Source: Flavobacteriales bacterium UBA7325
Lineage (GTDB): Bacteria > Bacteroidota > Bacteroidia > Flavobacteriales_D > Crocinitomicaceae
Reading direction: 5' to 3'
Assembly (NCBI GenBank): GCA_002471375.1
Contig: DKPV01000001.1
Location: 1-31,962, forward strand
DNA: 31,962 bases
Positions within the stretch are counted from its first letter, which is position 1. Every line of letters starts with the position of its first letter. Positions 1 through 8,420 of the stretch are shown one piece after another. The notes below the pieces were generated by a model that saw nothing but the letters and a program-made list of their open reading frames with translations, made no database searches and had not been told where the DNA came from. The position numbers and the translations under genes are program-made.

Positions 1-90
1 ACACATAGAGTAATTAGTTGTTTCATAAGAGTATAATTAGTTAATAATTCCGCTAAAGTACTATTAATAACTACGAATAACAAGACGATA

Positions 91-321
91 TTATTCCCCG
101 TACTTTGTACCTCTTCTTTTCGTAGTGTCTGGTTCCGTTAATTTTCGTTGAATCGGACGCTCTATTATTTGGATTTTTTGAACCGAATCAATGCGCGTTT
201 GGCGTTGAACTGTCTCTTCGTCAGGAATATCATTGCTAATCGTTTCTTCCACGACGCAAGAATTAAGCAACGAACATCCAAGGATGACCGTACCAATGAA
301 TATAAATTTTACTACTGTCAT
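91..321 (-). CDS. Small predicted lipoprotein, unknown function
   Basis: A 76-residue protein with a short hydrophobic N-terminus ending in a lipobox (LLNSC, Cys at about residue 22), so it is probably lipidated and anchored in the cell envelope. The mature part is short, polar and rich in Thr, Arg, Asp and Glu, with no domain I recognise. It begins one base after the stop codon of the ArsC-like gene, so it is the last gene of the minus-strand run that starts at kynU. The function is unknown. The lipobox and the tight spacing are directly visible; lipidation is inferred. Confidence 0.7.
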   Translation of the reverse strand: MTVVKFIFIGTVILGCSLLNSCVVEETISNDIPDEETVQRQTRIDSVQKIQIIERPIQRKLTEPDTTKRRGTKYGE

Positions 322-322
322 A

Positions 323-676
323 TTAATTATTAAATGATTTCACTGCTTCCGCAACTGTGTTTTTAGAATTCCCAATGAAGACCTCGTTTTCATTTATCAT
401 AAAAGGTCGTTTCAAAAACGTGTACTCCTCGAGCATGTATTTTTTGTAATCCGCCTCGGAAAGATTCATTTCATTCAATCCCATGGATCGAAACTTCATG
501 GCTCTTTTGGAAAACAACGCCTCATAAGAACCTGTTTTTTCCTTCAAGAAATCGAGTGTTTTTTCATCGATCCCTTCTTCCTTTATATCCTGGAGAACTA
601 CATCTGAACCTGGCTTAACCTCCTTCAGAATTCTCTGGTTAGTTGAACAACTCGATAAATGATAAATCTTCTTCAT
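323..676 (-). CDS. ArsC/Spx-like thioredoxin-fold protein
   Basis: A 117-residue protein, the usual length for the ArsC/Spx/YffB family. The N-terminus has a beta-strand followed by SSCSTNQR, which puts a single Cys (residue 10) where the family has its redox-active Cys. A later segment (FLKRPFMINENEVFIG) resembles the conserved RP-I region of arsenate reductases. Members include glutathione- or thioredoxin-linked arsenate reductases and the regulator Spx. A CxxC pair is absent, so Spx-type disulfide switching is less likely. The gene starts 6 nt after the upstream outer-membrane protein gene, with a purine-rich GGAAG just before the ATG. There is no arsenic-resistance context, so a role in arsenate reduction should not be assumed. 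Confidence 0.75.
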   Translation of the reverse strand: MKKIYHLSSCSTNQRILKEVKPGSDVVLQDIKEEGIDEKTLDFLKEKTGSYEALFSKRAMKFRSMGLNEMNLSEADYKKYMLEEYTFLKRPFMINENEVFIGNSKNTVAEAVKSFNN

Positions 677-682
677 GTCTTC

Positions 683-1558
683 CTAATTTCCTTGCATGAA
701 TTCATCATTCCGTCTTTTATCATCTTCGTTTGTTTCTACTGCAGGACAGTTTCCCTTCTTGCGCTTTTTGAAAACATTGATGATTTTTAGCTGAAACAAA
801 ACCGGATAGTACTTCGAAGAAAACCATCGGTGTGCAGATTTTCCTTTGTTCCATTCTTGAATACCAAGAATTGGAAGTCTGAAACCTGGGATGAAATATG
901 TTCCTCTTCTCAATTTGAACCTGAAACCCAATCCGTAATGAAGTTGAGCAACAAACGGCTGATGATAATGGTCACCTGCTGAAAATTGTTCCACATAATT
1001 ACTGCCATAATCAGAATTTTGATCTGCCGTAATCACACGATAATCAATGTTGAAACCTAATGAGTTGTCTAAAACAAGTTTTTCAACTTTCTTGAAAGTG
1101 ATTTCCTTATGAATGCTGAACCTCCCATAGGCATACCCATTATAAAATCCATCTTTTCCCTCGTCAGATGACACTACATTTCCTGCGATGTCCGTATAGT
1201 TAATCTCCGTTTTTTCTTTTCCTCCAAGATATTTAAAGCCCAAGCCCCAATCGATATAACTATAGACTTTTTTCTTTTTCGGGAAGTGTGCCAAGCCAAT
1301 TTCGCCATAAATACCAATTCGTCCTCCGGGATCAGTAACATAATTCCCGCGCCCTAGTCCATTATCGAAATCTACAGCATCCGTTTTTCGTTTTGCAAAA
1401 GAATAAGCCGGCCCCAACTGAAACTGTAATCCTGTTGAACCTAGGTCTCTAAAATCTCTAGTTCCAAATGCATCTTTTCTACTTGAAGGCGTAAAATCAC
1501 GCTGAGCAAATAGACCTTCAGTAAGAATTAATGCAGTTACTAAAACTAAGTATTTCAT
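683..1558 (-). CDS. Predicted outer-membrane beta-barrel protein
   Basis: A 291-residue protein with a signal peptide (about residues 1-18, ending LFAQ). Alternating aromatic and polar residues through the body suggest beta-strands of an outer-membrane barrel. The C-terminal 30 residues are Lys-, Arg-, Asp- and Glu-rich and include NCPAVETNEDDK, so the chain does not end in the classical terminal Phe. Its ATG overlaps the TGA of kmo (ATGA overlap), which indicates translational coupling to the kynurenine genes. I cannot name a family. A direct part in tryptophan catabolism is not obvious; co-transcription may only reflect operon packing. Confidence 0.75.
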   Translation of the reverse strand: MKYLVLVTALILTEGLFAQRDFTPSSRKDAFGTRDFRDLGSTGLQFQLGPAYSFAKRKTDAVDFDNGLGRGNYVTDPGGRIGIYGEIGLAHFPKKKKVYSYIDWGLGFKYLGGKEKTEINYTDIAGNVVSSDEGKDGFYNGYAYGRFSIHKEITFKKVEKLVLDNSLGFNIDYRVITADQNSDYGSNYVEQFSAGDHYHQPFVAQLHYGLGFRFKLRRGTYFIPGFRLPILGIQEWNKGKSAHRWFSSKYYPVLFQLKIINVFKKRKKGNCPAVETNEDDKRRNDEFMQGN

Positions 1559-2901
1559 ATACGTTCTAATATTTCGTTCATTATTTCATCAGAATCCCAA
1601 CGATCCTCAATTTTATCAAGTGCCATTACCTCATCCATGATTTTACTCTGTCGCTTACCATTCGCGATAGCATCACTATAACGAATTTCACTAAACGTCA
1701 CCTGAGAATATAACGGCAACCACTTATTTGGATACAAGTTAGAGAATTTTGATTCAATCTTCTTTCTTAAAAGGAAACTCGGGTCCGCTACATAGTCACG
1801 CATGACATGGTAATTATACATTGAAAGATCCTGAAGGGCATCGCCATCCGGCTTTCTAACTCTGCTGTACTCTTCAAAAGTGGCCTTCCAATTCTCATTA
1901 TGCTTTTGCATAATTTCCCACATCACCGTGCAATCTTCAAACCCACCATTCATGCCTTGACCATAAAATGGAACAGTCGCATGTGCAGCATCCCCCATAA
2001 GAGCAGCCTTGCCATGGTGCCATGGATATGACCTCATTAAAGCCAAGGACGAAAGCGGGTGATCTCCCCACGACTCTCCAACCTCAGGCATCATTTCATA
2101 AAAGTCTGGGAATGTTTTTTGGAAGAATGCATCTACTTGTTGAGGAGTCTTCAATTGATTGAATGAATTCTCATCTCCATCAAAAGGCATAAAGAGCGTA
2201 CATGTAAAAGAACCATCCTCATTCGCTAACGCTATAAGCATAAAACGACCACGGGGCCATATATGCAGTGCATTCTTATCAAGCTTATACGACCCATCAT
2301 CGTTTGCTGGAAGCAGAAGCTCTCGGTATCCGTCATCAATATAATCCTGAGAGAAATTGAATCGATCTACCTTTTGCATTCCGTGATAACGAACAGCAGA
2401 AAACGCTCCATCGCAAGCAAAAATAACATCTGCTTGATCCTCTATAAGTTCTTCTTCTCCTTGTTTTTTAAACCAAACTTTTCCTGCTTCAAGATCTACA
2501 TCCTCACACAGGTGGTTATATAGTATTTCCGCATTTCCGTGTGTTTCTGCGACATCCATCATTAGAGCATTAACACCGCCTCTTGAAACTGAGTAAATAG
2601 CTTGTCCCTCTTTTCCGTAGGGCTGATTGGATAGTTCCCCGTCCAAGCTATGCATGGTTCGTCCATACATAGGAATCGATATTTCACGAACAGCGTCACC
2701 AACACCAACTGCATCTAATGCCTTCCAACCACGCGCTGACAATGATAGGTTGATTGATTTTCCAGCAGATATTTCTGCCTTTCTAATGTCTGATCTTCGC
2801 TCATAAATTGTTACGGCATACCCTGCTTTAGAGAGGTAAACAGCCCATAAAGATCCTACTAGACCAGCTCCAACAATAATTGCTCGTTTTTTCTTTTCCA
2901 T
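1555..2901 (-). CDS. kmo: Kynurenine 3-monooxygenase (FAD-dependent)
   Basis: Hydroxylates L-kynurenine to 3-hydroxykynurenine using NADPH, O2 and FAD, a step toward quinolinate and NAD. The N-terminus has a Rossmann dinucleotide motif GAGLVG (residues 11-16) ending in an acidic residue (YERR). A second flavin-binding block, GDAAHATVPFYGQGMNGG, lies at about residues 303-320, as in class A flavin hydroxylases; the pattern fits KMO specifically. The frame can be extended to a TTG at 2919, but that overlaps the upstream gene. The ATG at 2901 directly precedes the FAD strand and follows the upstream stop by 2 nt, so I chose it (448 residues). Together with kynU this indicates the kynurenine route. 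Genes for tryptophan dioxygenase and 3-hydroxyanthranilate dioxygenase are not in the window. Confidence 0.92.
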   Translation of the reverse strand: MEKKKRAIIVGAGLVGSLWAVYLSKAGYAVTIYERRSDIRKAEISAGKSINLSLSARGWKALDAVGVGDAVREISIPMYGRTMHSLDGELSNQPYGKEGQAIYSVSRGGVNALMMDVAETHGNAEILYNHLCEDVDLEAGKVWFKKQGEEELIEDQADVIFACDGAFSAVRYHGMQKVDRFNFSQDYIDDGYRELLLPANDDGSYKLDKNALHIWPRGRFMLIALANEDGSFTCTLFMPFDGDENSFNQLKTPQQVDAFFQKTFPDFYEMMPEVGESWGDHPLSSLALMRSYPWHHGKAALMGDAAHATVPFYGQGMNGGFEDCTVMWEIMQKHNENWKATFEEYSRVRKPDGDALQDLSMYNYHVMRDYVADPSFLLRKKIESKFSNLYPNKWLPLYSQVTFSEIRYSDAIANGKRQSKIMDEVMALDKIEDRWDSDEIMNEILERI

Positions 2902-2903
2902 TT

Positions 2904-3131
2904 TTATCGATTTTTCCAACCTTTTGAATAGTTGGTTTCAAAATATGAGTTTCGTTGTCTTTCGTTCTTCTTCTTATTGTGTATACGAGCGCTTAGTCTC
3001 CACATAAGGATCCCACCAACCATGACTGCAACCGTCTGCAAGGCCAAACTAAAATAACTGGAGGTGTCAGACATTGCTCCAGCATATTTTGCCTTAATTA
3101 GCGTTTGTATTGTCAAGTCAACTTCGTCCAT
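2904..3131 (-). CDS. Small single-TM protein inside the kynurenine run
   Basis: A 75-residue protein lying between kynU (34 nt upstream) and kmo (2 nt downstream), in the same orientation. Residues about 26-46 form one hydrophobic segment (ending GGILMWRL), followed by a strongly basic tail rich in Lys, Arg and Asn, suggesting a cytoplasmic C-terminus. I recognise no family. Its position between two enzymes of one pathway suggests co-expression, but function is unknown. It could be a conserved small membrane protein; its reality rests on the tight spacing and clean reading frame. Confidence 0.6.
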   Translation of the reverse strand: MDEVDLTIQTLIKAKYAGAMSDTSSYFSLALQTVAVMVGGILMWRLSARIHNKKKNERQRNSYFETNYSKGWKNR

Positions 3132-3165
3132 CTTTTAGTTTCTTTTTCTTACAAATGATACGATG

Positions 3166-4440
3166 CTATTGAATCGCATTTTCTAAGAGTTCTCCAAAGC
3201 GGAAACAATCCTCGTAAGAATTATACAAAGGTGCCGGTGCTATTCTAATCACATTTGGCTCACGCCAATCAGCGATAACGCCACTTTTTGTAAGCTCATC
3301 AAATAATCCCCTCCCTTGTCCATGAGCCAATATTGATAGCTGTGCTCCACGTTTAGTTTTGTCTGAAGGTGTAATAATCTCGAAGGTTGCACGATCTGAA
3401 TTTCGCTCTGAAACATCCATTATTACTGACTCTAAATAAGCCGTAATCTTATCTCGCTTTTCGCCAATTCGCTCCATTCCAGCTTCTGCAAAAACATCTA
3501 ACGAAGCAAGGTGAGCAGCCATCCCTAGAACAGGGGCGTTGCTTAATTGCCATCCTTCCGCTCCATGTATCGGTTTAAACCCCGGCTCCATTTGGAAACG
3601 AGTTTCTTTGTCGTAACCCCACCAACCTGCAAATCTTGGTAGATCAGGGCTGTTCGCATGTCTTTCGTGTACAAAAACACCTGAAACACCACCTGGTGAT
3701 GAATTTAGATACTTATAACCACACCAAGCAGCAAAATCTACTCCCCAATCATGTAATTTCAAATTTATATTACCGGCTGCATGTGCCAGATCAAAACCAA
3801 CTGTAGCACCAACAGCATGTCCAGCTTCTGTGATCGATTGCATGTCGAATAATTGTCCAGTGTAGTAGTTTACACCTCCAATCATCACCAAAGCAAGTTC
3901 ATCTCCTACTTCTGCTATTTTAATAAGAACATCTTCCTCTCTTATCAAGTGTTCTCCCTCACGAGGCCAAATTTCAACAATGTCCGTTTCTACGCTTAAG
4001 CCGTGAAACTTAACTTGCGACTCTAGCGCATATTGATCGCTTGGAAATGCCTTTGCCTCACATATGATTTTTGTACGCTTACCTTCTGGTCGGTAAAAAG
4101 AAACCATGAGTAAGTGTAAATTGGTTGTAAGGGAGTTCATTACAACAACCTCTGCTGGTTTCGCGCCAACAACCTGCGCAGCCTTTTCTGTCAGTTGCTC
4201 ATGATATCCAAACCATGGTTTCTTCGCCAAAAAGTGTCCTTCCACCCCAAATTTGGCCCATGCATCTAATTCCTCTTGGATATATGAAGCCGTTGATTTA
4301 GGTTGTAATCCCAATGAATTTCCTGTAAAATAAACAACTTCATTATCATGAAAATTTGGGAAGAAAAACTTCTCACGAAATGATTTTAACGGATCTTTTT
4401 CATCCATTTCTCTCGCAAATTCGAGCGTATTTTGATTCAT
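3166..4440 (-). CDS. kynU: Kynureninase (PLP-dependent)
   Basis: Cleaves 3-hydroxykynurenine (or kynurenine) to 3-hydroxyanthranilate (or anthranilate) plus alanine. This is a fold-type I PLP enzyme. The segment VGFDLAHAAGN carries the PLP-ring Asp (about D217), and WCGYKYLNSSPGG carries the Schiff-base Lys (about K243). GNSLGLQPK near the N-terminus is typical of kynureninases. The open frame extends to 4521, but a TAnnTTTG promoter element sits inside that extension at 4476-4483. The ATG at 4440 (MNQNTLEF...) gives 424 residues, the usual family size; an ATG at 4452 is also possible. It is the first gene of the minus-strand run with kmo. Confidence 0.93.
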   Translation of the reverse strand: MNQNTLEFAREMDEKDPLKSFREKFFFPNFHDNEVVYFTGNSLGLQPKSTASYIQEELDAWAKFGVEGHFLAKKPWFGYHEQLTEKAAQVVGAKPAEVVVMNSLTTNLHLLMVSFYRPEGKRTKIICEAKAFPSDQYALESQVKFHGLSVETDIVEIWPREGEHLIREEDVLIKIAEVGDELALVMIGGVNYYTGQLFDMQSITEAGHAVGATVGFDLAHAAGNINLKLHDWGVDFAAWCGYKYLNSSPGGVSGVFVHERHANSPDLPRFAGWWGYDKETRFQMEPGFKPIHGAEGWQLSNAPVLGMAAHLASLDVFAEAGMERIGEKRDKITAYLESVIMDVSERNSDRATFEIITPSDKTKRGAQLSILAHGQGRGLFDELTKSGVIADWREPNVIRIAPAPLYNSYEDCFRFGELLENAIQ

Positions 4441-4475
4441 TGTTGAGATCATTTTGACACGTAATTGATTACATA

Positions 4476-4483
4476 CAAAGATA
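4476..4483 (-). promoter_or_regulatory. TAnnTTTG -7 element before kynU
   Basis: TATCTTTG on the minus strand is a perfect match to the Bacteroidota primary sigma factor -7 consensus. It lies about 35 nt upstream of the ATG at 4440. I see no clear TTG -33 element at the expected distance. It argues against the longer kynU reading that would start at 4521. Confidence 0.5.
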
Positions 4484-4642
4484 GGAATAAGAACTTGATG
4501 AAGTACATGAATGCAAATCATTGTTTACACAGCAAATTGTTGCCTATTTTGAATTCAAATTCGTTGATCTTATTGCGTTGCTAAAATTCATCAATGAGAA
4601 TTTCTACTTTTAAGGCTTGTAACTAACAACGGGATCAAATTC

Positions 4643-6151
4643 GTGAAACAGTATTTTTCATTTTCGGTATGGGGTAGTGAGCAATGGCTGATAATTCTGC
4701 TGTTCTTTATGATCTCTGTACTGGCCCGCTGGCCAAACCTCGATCGCCCACTATCGAAACATCACGAATTTGTAACCTCCATTTCTCTTCGAGTACTTCA
4801 ATCTTGGGAAGAAAATGGTATCGCCGAGACACATTTCTCTCCAGGCATGAACTATGGGGCAAGGGAGAATAAATTCATCGATAATCATGCAACTTCACTT
4901 GGGAATATGCATGATGACAAGGGTAATTTCTACTATATATCACATCCTCCGTTCGCTTATCTTTTGCCATACGCATGCTTCCAAATGGTAGGAGCTAAAG
5001 CCTCGGTTCTCAATCTACAAATCTTCCACCTTCTAATTAATTTGCTTTCAGTAATTTTTATCGTTCTGATCGTTCGAAAAATTGATACTGACCCCAAGGT
5101 TGCTCTGTTCTCCGGAATCATCTATTTGTTTCTCCCTGCTACGCTCTGGTTTCAATCAAACACATACATGAGCGACATGTTAGTCCATGTATTCTTCTTG
5201 ATTGGAATTTTGCTTTTCTTAAAACTGAAAGATTCTACGAGTTTACTGTTAAGTGCGCTTTTCCTGTTGAATTTGTGCGTAATGACTTATACCTCCTGGC
5301 TAGGCGTATTCTTTACCTGTATAGTTTGTTGCTGGGCAATATTCAAAATGAGTGGGGCAATTCGATTTACGATCATTCTAACAAGTGTTGTTGGATGCGC
5401 TTCTGCATTGGGAATTACCTATATACAGTATGGAAGTATTGCTGGGTACGATGTGTTTCTCGACCAGCTTTTTGATCGATTAGCCCTAAGGGGGAGTAAT
5501 TCATCTGACAATTCAGGCGGTGTGATCGTTTCGAAAACAAAGGAAATTGGATACCTCATTTTTAATTACGCGGTGCATTACTGGTATTTATTTTTATTGG
5601 TGCTATCTGCAATCATAATGGGGCGAAGAAAGAAATTGCCAAATTTTCTCGATAAGCATAAATCCTTCATCTTGGTATCGACCCTTCCTATTATTGTCTT
5701 GCATCTTGCATTACTTAATTATTCAACTCATGATTTTACTGTACTCTATTCCAGTGCATTCTTTTCAATTATTGGGGCGGTTTCACTCCTTTACATTTTC
5801 AAAAAAAAGCAGACTGGTTATCTAATGATTGTCATCGCTCTAGGGTGCATTCACTATTACGTTATCAATCTTCCTGGTGAGACGTCAATAAAGGGAATTA
5901 AGTACAGTGAATCAATGGATTTAGGGCAAACCATCGCCTCGCAACTAGAAACAGAGGAAGTTGGTTTTATCTTAGAGGAAAAACTTGATCCTATGGTAAT
6001 TCATTATGCCCATCGTAATATAAAAACTGTTCAATCTGAAGGGGAAGCCGAAATATGGTTAAACGATTTCAATTTTTTAAGAGGGCGTCTGTTCTACTAT
6101 AAAGGCGGGGTGTTGCATTCAAAGCAAATTCAGTCAAAACATGGAAATTAA
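4643..6151 (+). CDS. GT-C fold membrane glycosyltransferase
   Basis: A 502-residue polytopic membrane protein. A first TM helix (about residues 14-28) is followed by ARWPNLDRPLSKHHEF, a charged extracytoplasmic loop like that carrying the catalytic acidic residue in GT39/ArnT/PMT-type lipid-linked-sugar transferases. About nine to ten further hydrophobic segments follow, then a soluble C-terminal region. This family moves a sugar from a polyprenyl-phosphate donor to lipid, glycan or protein on the periplasmic side. The start is GTG; no ATG gives the first helix. It is divergent from kynU with a 200-nt intergenic region and stands alone, so acceptor and pathway cannot be told from context. Confidence 0.75.
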   Translation: MKQYFSFSVWGSEQWLIILLFFMISVLARWPNLDRPLSKHHEFVTSISLRVLQSWEENGIAETHFSPGMNYGARENKFIDNHATSLGNMHDDKGNFYYISHPPFAYLLPYACFQMVGAKASVLNLQIFHLLINLLSVIFIVLIVRKIDTDPKVALFSGIIYLFLPATLWFQSNTYMSDMLVHVFFLIGILLFLKLKDSTSLLLSALFLLNLCVMTYTSWLGVFFTCIVCCWAIFKMSGAIRFTIILTSVVGCASALGITYIQYGSIAGYDVFLDQLFDRLALRGSNSSDNSGGVIVSKTKEIGYLIFNYAVHYWYLFLLVLSAIIMGRRKKLPNFLDKHKSFILVSTLPIIVLHLALLNYSTHDFTVLYSSAFFSIIGAVSLLYIFKKKQTGYLMIVIALGCIHYYVINLPGETSIKGIKYSESMDLGQTIASQLETEEVGFILEEKLDPMVIHYAHRNIKTVQSEGEAEIWLNDFNFLRGRLFYYKGGVLHSKQIQSKHGN

Positions 6152-6208
6152 TGCAGATACTTGAGTTCGACCTGATTTGCTCAAACTCTTTCAGCTGTCA
6201 GCCGCTAC

Positions 6209-6316
6209 CTAGCTAAGTAAATACGAAACTAGGAAGTATGAACCTAGTCCAACTGCCACAGCCACAACCGCTTGTAAAATTTTGCCGTTTCTGGCTTTTT
6301 GATCTTGATCTGACAT
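6209..6316 (-). CDS. 35-residue single-TM small ORF
   Basis: A short ORF from ATG (6316) to TAG (6209). The sequence starts MSDQDQKARNGK, a polar head, then about 20 hydrophobic residues (ILQAVVAVAVGLGSYFLVSYLL) and ends at once. This head-plus-helix shape is what a small inner-membrane peptide looks like, and it fills the otherwise empty gap between the glycosyltransferase and hemL. There is no clear Shine-Dalgarno and no recognised family. It could be chance, but long hydrophobic runs with a polar start are unusual in random AT-rich sequence. Confidence 0.45.
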   Translation of the reverse strand: MSDQDQKARNGKILQAVVAVAVGLGSYFLVSYLLS

Positions 6317-6399
6317 GAAAAATGTGTTTTTGTTTTAACAATATAGCAAACTAAGAACAATTACTTCAATTCTGGAAGAACTATCTTCCTTAAGAATCG

Positions 6400-6407
6400 T
6401 ATTTTTG
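6400..6407 (+). promoter_or_regulatory. TAnnTTTG -7 element before hemL
   Basis: TATTTTTG matches the Bacteroidota -7 consensus perfectly and ends 19 nt before the hemL ATG. A -33 TTG is not obvious at the expected spacing. Confidence 0.45.
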
Positions 6408-6426
6408 CAACATCAAATTAATCCCA

Positions 6427-7734
6427 ATGGAAACAATTAAACATATCAATCGATCAACTTCCGATTCTCTTTTTGAAACAGCAAAGACGTACTTTCCTGG
6501 AGGCGTGAACTCTCCTGTACGAGCATTCAAATCAGTAGATGGTTCTCCTATTTTTATGAAAAAAGGAGATGGTTGTCATTTATGGGATGAAGATGGAAAC
6601 AAATTCATCGATTTTAATTGTAGCTGGGGCCCACTAATTTTAGGTCACAACCACCCAAAAGTATATAACAAAATTGTCTCGGCATTACAAAGTGGTGCTA
6701 GTTTCGGTGCGCCAACGGTTTTGGAAAATGAGCTCGCTGAGTTAATTCTCTCGAGGAATCCATTTATTGATAAAATCAGATTCGTGAGTTCTGGTACAGA
6801 AGCTGTAATGTCTGCTCTTCGATTAGCTCGTGGGTATACTGGAAAAAACAAGGTGTTGAAATTTGATGGCTGCTATCATGGTCATGTTGACTCAATGATG
6901 GTTAAAGCTGGAAGTGGACTAGCTACGTTAGGTACATCCTCAAGTTCTGGAGTGCCGGAAGCATATGCTGCCGAGACATTTGTGCTACCACTGAATGACT
7001 TAGATGCGCTAAAAAAGTGTTTTGAAACATATTCTGATGATCTGGCATGCGCCATCATAGAGCCAATCCCGGCAAACAATGGACTTCTTCTTCAAGAAAC
7101 GACGTTTTTAGAAGAACTTCGTGAACTCTGCACGGCTAACAATGTTTTGCTGTTTTTCGATGAAGTGATTTCTGGATTTCGAGTAGGGTTCAATGGTGCT
7201 TCCGGAATGTTAGGGATAACACCTGACATTATCACTTACGGTAAAATTCTCGGTGGCGGTCTTCCTGTTGGTGCTTATGGTGCGCGAAAGGAAATAATGG
7301 CTTGTGTCTCTCCTGATGGAGCAGTTTATCAAGCAGGAACGCTCTCAGGAAATCCAGTTGCCATGGCTGCTGGTATTGCCCAATTAACGGAATGCGCTGC
7401 TGAAGGTTTTTATGAAGATCAAGAAGAACGGACAAATTACTTTGTAACTCAAATTAACGATCACGCTAAAAAGAGGGGTTATGATTTCGAATTGGTTAGT
7501 GTAGCTTCTATCTTCTGGCTATCATTTGACGGGAAAAAACGAATTCGTAAAGCAGATCAAATTAACCCGGATATGAACGGGTTCAGAAAGATCTTTGCGG
7601 AACTATTGGATCGTGGTGTCTATTTGGGGCCAAGCGGTTATGAAGTTGGCTTTATCTCACAAGCTCATACAAAGGAACACCTTGATACAGCTGCACAAGC
7701 ATTTAGAGATTCGCTAGACGCAATTTTCGCCTAA
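6427..7734 (+). CDS. hemL: Glutamate-1-semialdehyde 2,1-aminomutase
   Basis: Converts glutamate-1-semialdehyde to 5-aminolevulinate, the last step of the C5 route to heme and other tetrapyrroles, in the cytoplasm. A class III aminotransferase fold of 435 residues, the normal length. Diagnostic features are FPGGVNSPVRAF (residues 23-34), SSGTEAVMSALRLAR (about 121-135), the PLP-contacting DEVISGFR (about 245-252) and the Schiff-base Lys273 in TYGKILGGGLPVGAYG. It is a single-gene unit here; the other hem genes are not in the window. It converges with the minus-strand gene ending at 7740, leaving only 5 nt between stops. Confidence 0.96.
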   Translation: METIKHINRSTSDSLFETAKTYFPGGVNSPVRAFKSVDGSPIFMKKGDGCHLWDEDGNKFIDFNCSWGPLILGHNHPKVYNKIVSALQSGASFGAPTVLENELAELILSRNPFIDKIRFVSSGTEAVMSALRLARGYTGKNKVLKFDGCYHGHVDSMMVKAGSGLATLGTSSSSGVPEAYAAETFVLPLNDLDALKKCFETYSDDLACAIIEPIPANNGLLLQETTFLEELRELCTANNVLLFFDEVISGFRVGFNGASGMLGITPDIITYGKILGGGLPVGAYGARKEIMACVSPDGAVYQAGTLSGNPVAMAAGIAQLTECAAEGFYEDQEERTNYFVTQINDHAKKRGYDFELVSVASIFWLSFDGKKRIRKADQINPDMNGFRKIFAELLDRGVYLGPSGYEVGFISQAHTKEHLDTAAQAFRDSLDAIFA

Positions 7735-7739
7735 CAAGC

Positions 7740-8060
7740 TTAAATACCGTCAAGAAGGGTGTCGCTGGTGTTGTCCTTTAGATTCTTGCTCCAGTTGTAT
7801 TTAAAGATTGCACGGACTCCCCAGGCAGCGAGAGCTCCAGCCGCAATACCAAGTATATTAGTAAGAATTCCATTTGTAGCGAATACCCATTCCCAATCGA
7901 ATGCAATTGCGAGAAACCCTAATACGATTCCGAAAAGTATTTGAGCTCCAAAATAAACGCCCACTCCGAGGATGGCAAATCCCCATTTGTTCCGACCATG
8001 CGCTTCGGCTAGTGAATAAAACCACTTACCGATAAAATAGATTAATAATATTCCCAACAT
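7740..8060 (-). CDS. Small multi-spanning membrane protein
   Basis: A 106-residue protein with about three hydrophobic segments (residues ~2-16, ~28-53 and ~63-85) and a polar, basic C-terminal tail. The segment KWFYSLAEAHGRNKWGFAILG resembles an uncharacterised membrane-protein type seen in Bacteroidota, but I cannot name a family. It starts 6 nt after the stop of the lipoprotein gene upstream, so the two are probably co-transcribed. Function unknown. Confidence 0.65.
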   Translation of the reverse strand: MLGILLIYFIGKWFYSLAEAHGRNKWGFAILGVGVYFGAQILFGIVLGFLAIAFDWEWVFATNGILTNILGIAAGALAAWGVRAIFKYNWSKNLKDNTSDTLLDGI

Positions 8061-8066
8061 AACGTT

Positions 8067-8330
8067 CTAATCTTCTTTACAAGCTTTCTTCAACTCTATC
8101 GCCTCTTCCGCCGATACGAGCTTGTAATCCTTGCAGGCAGTTGCTTTAACTTCTCTCAATTTTTTGAGTTCCTCAGAATCAGAACCTTCAAATTCATTAT
8201 CGCCGTCAATAAGCTTCACTTGTGAGTCATTGAGTGCCTCACTCGCATTTACACATTCACAGAATGGAGTAGTTTCTGAATCTCCACATGCGGAGATCAC
8301 TAAGGCGATAGGGATAATGTATTTAATCAT
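8067..8330 (-). CDS. Small predicted lipoprotein
   Basis: An 87-residue protein with a short signal sequence and a lipobox VISAC (Cys about residue 15). Shortly after it comes a FCEC pair, and another Cys lies near each of the middle and the C-terminus; paired cysteines could form disulfides in the periplasm. The mature domain is acidic and probably helical (SDSEELKKLREVKATACKDY). It is the first gene of a two-gene unit with the 106-residue membrane protein. No family recognised. Confidence 0.65.
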   Translation of the reverse strand: MIKYIIPIALVISACGDSETTPFCECVNASEALNDSQVKLIDGDNEFEGSDSEELKKLREVKATACKDYKLVSAEEAIELKKACKED

Positions 8331-8420
8331 GTGGTGAAATTACAAAAAGTGAATGGAAAAGGTAGATTTATTTCCGTCTCTAAAAATCACTAAATTTACT
8401 GAGTAAGTAAAATTCAATCC

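Noticed and set aside
323..676. Arsenic-resistance operon
   Set aside because: The ArsC-like protein stands alone without ArsB, ArsR or similar genes, and relatives have other redox roles.
2159..2523. Plus-strand ORFs inside kmo
   Set aside because: They are antisense to a well-matched enzyme gene, show no domain and have frame-shadow composition.
4441..4521. 27-residue N-terminal extension of kynureninase
   Set aside because: A perfect -7 promoter element lies inside it, and the ATG at 4440 already gives the usual protein size.
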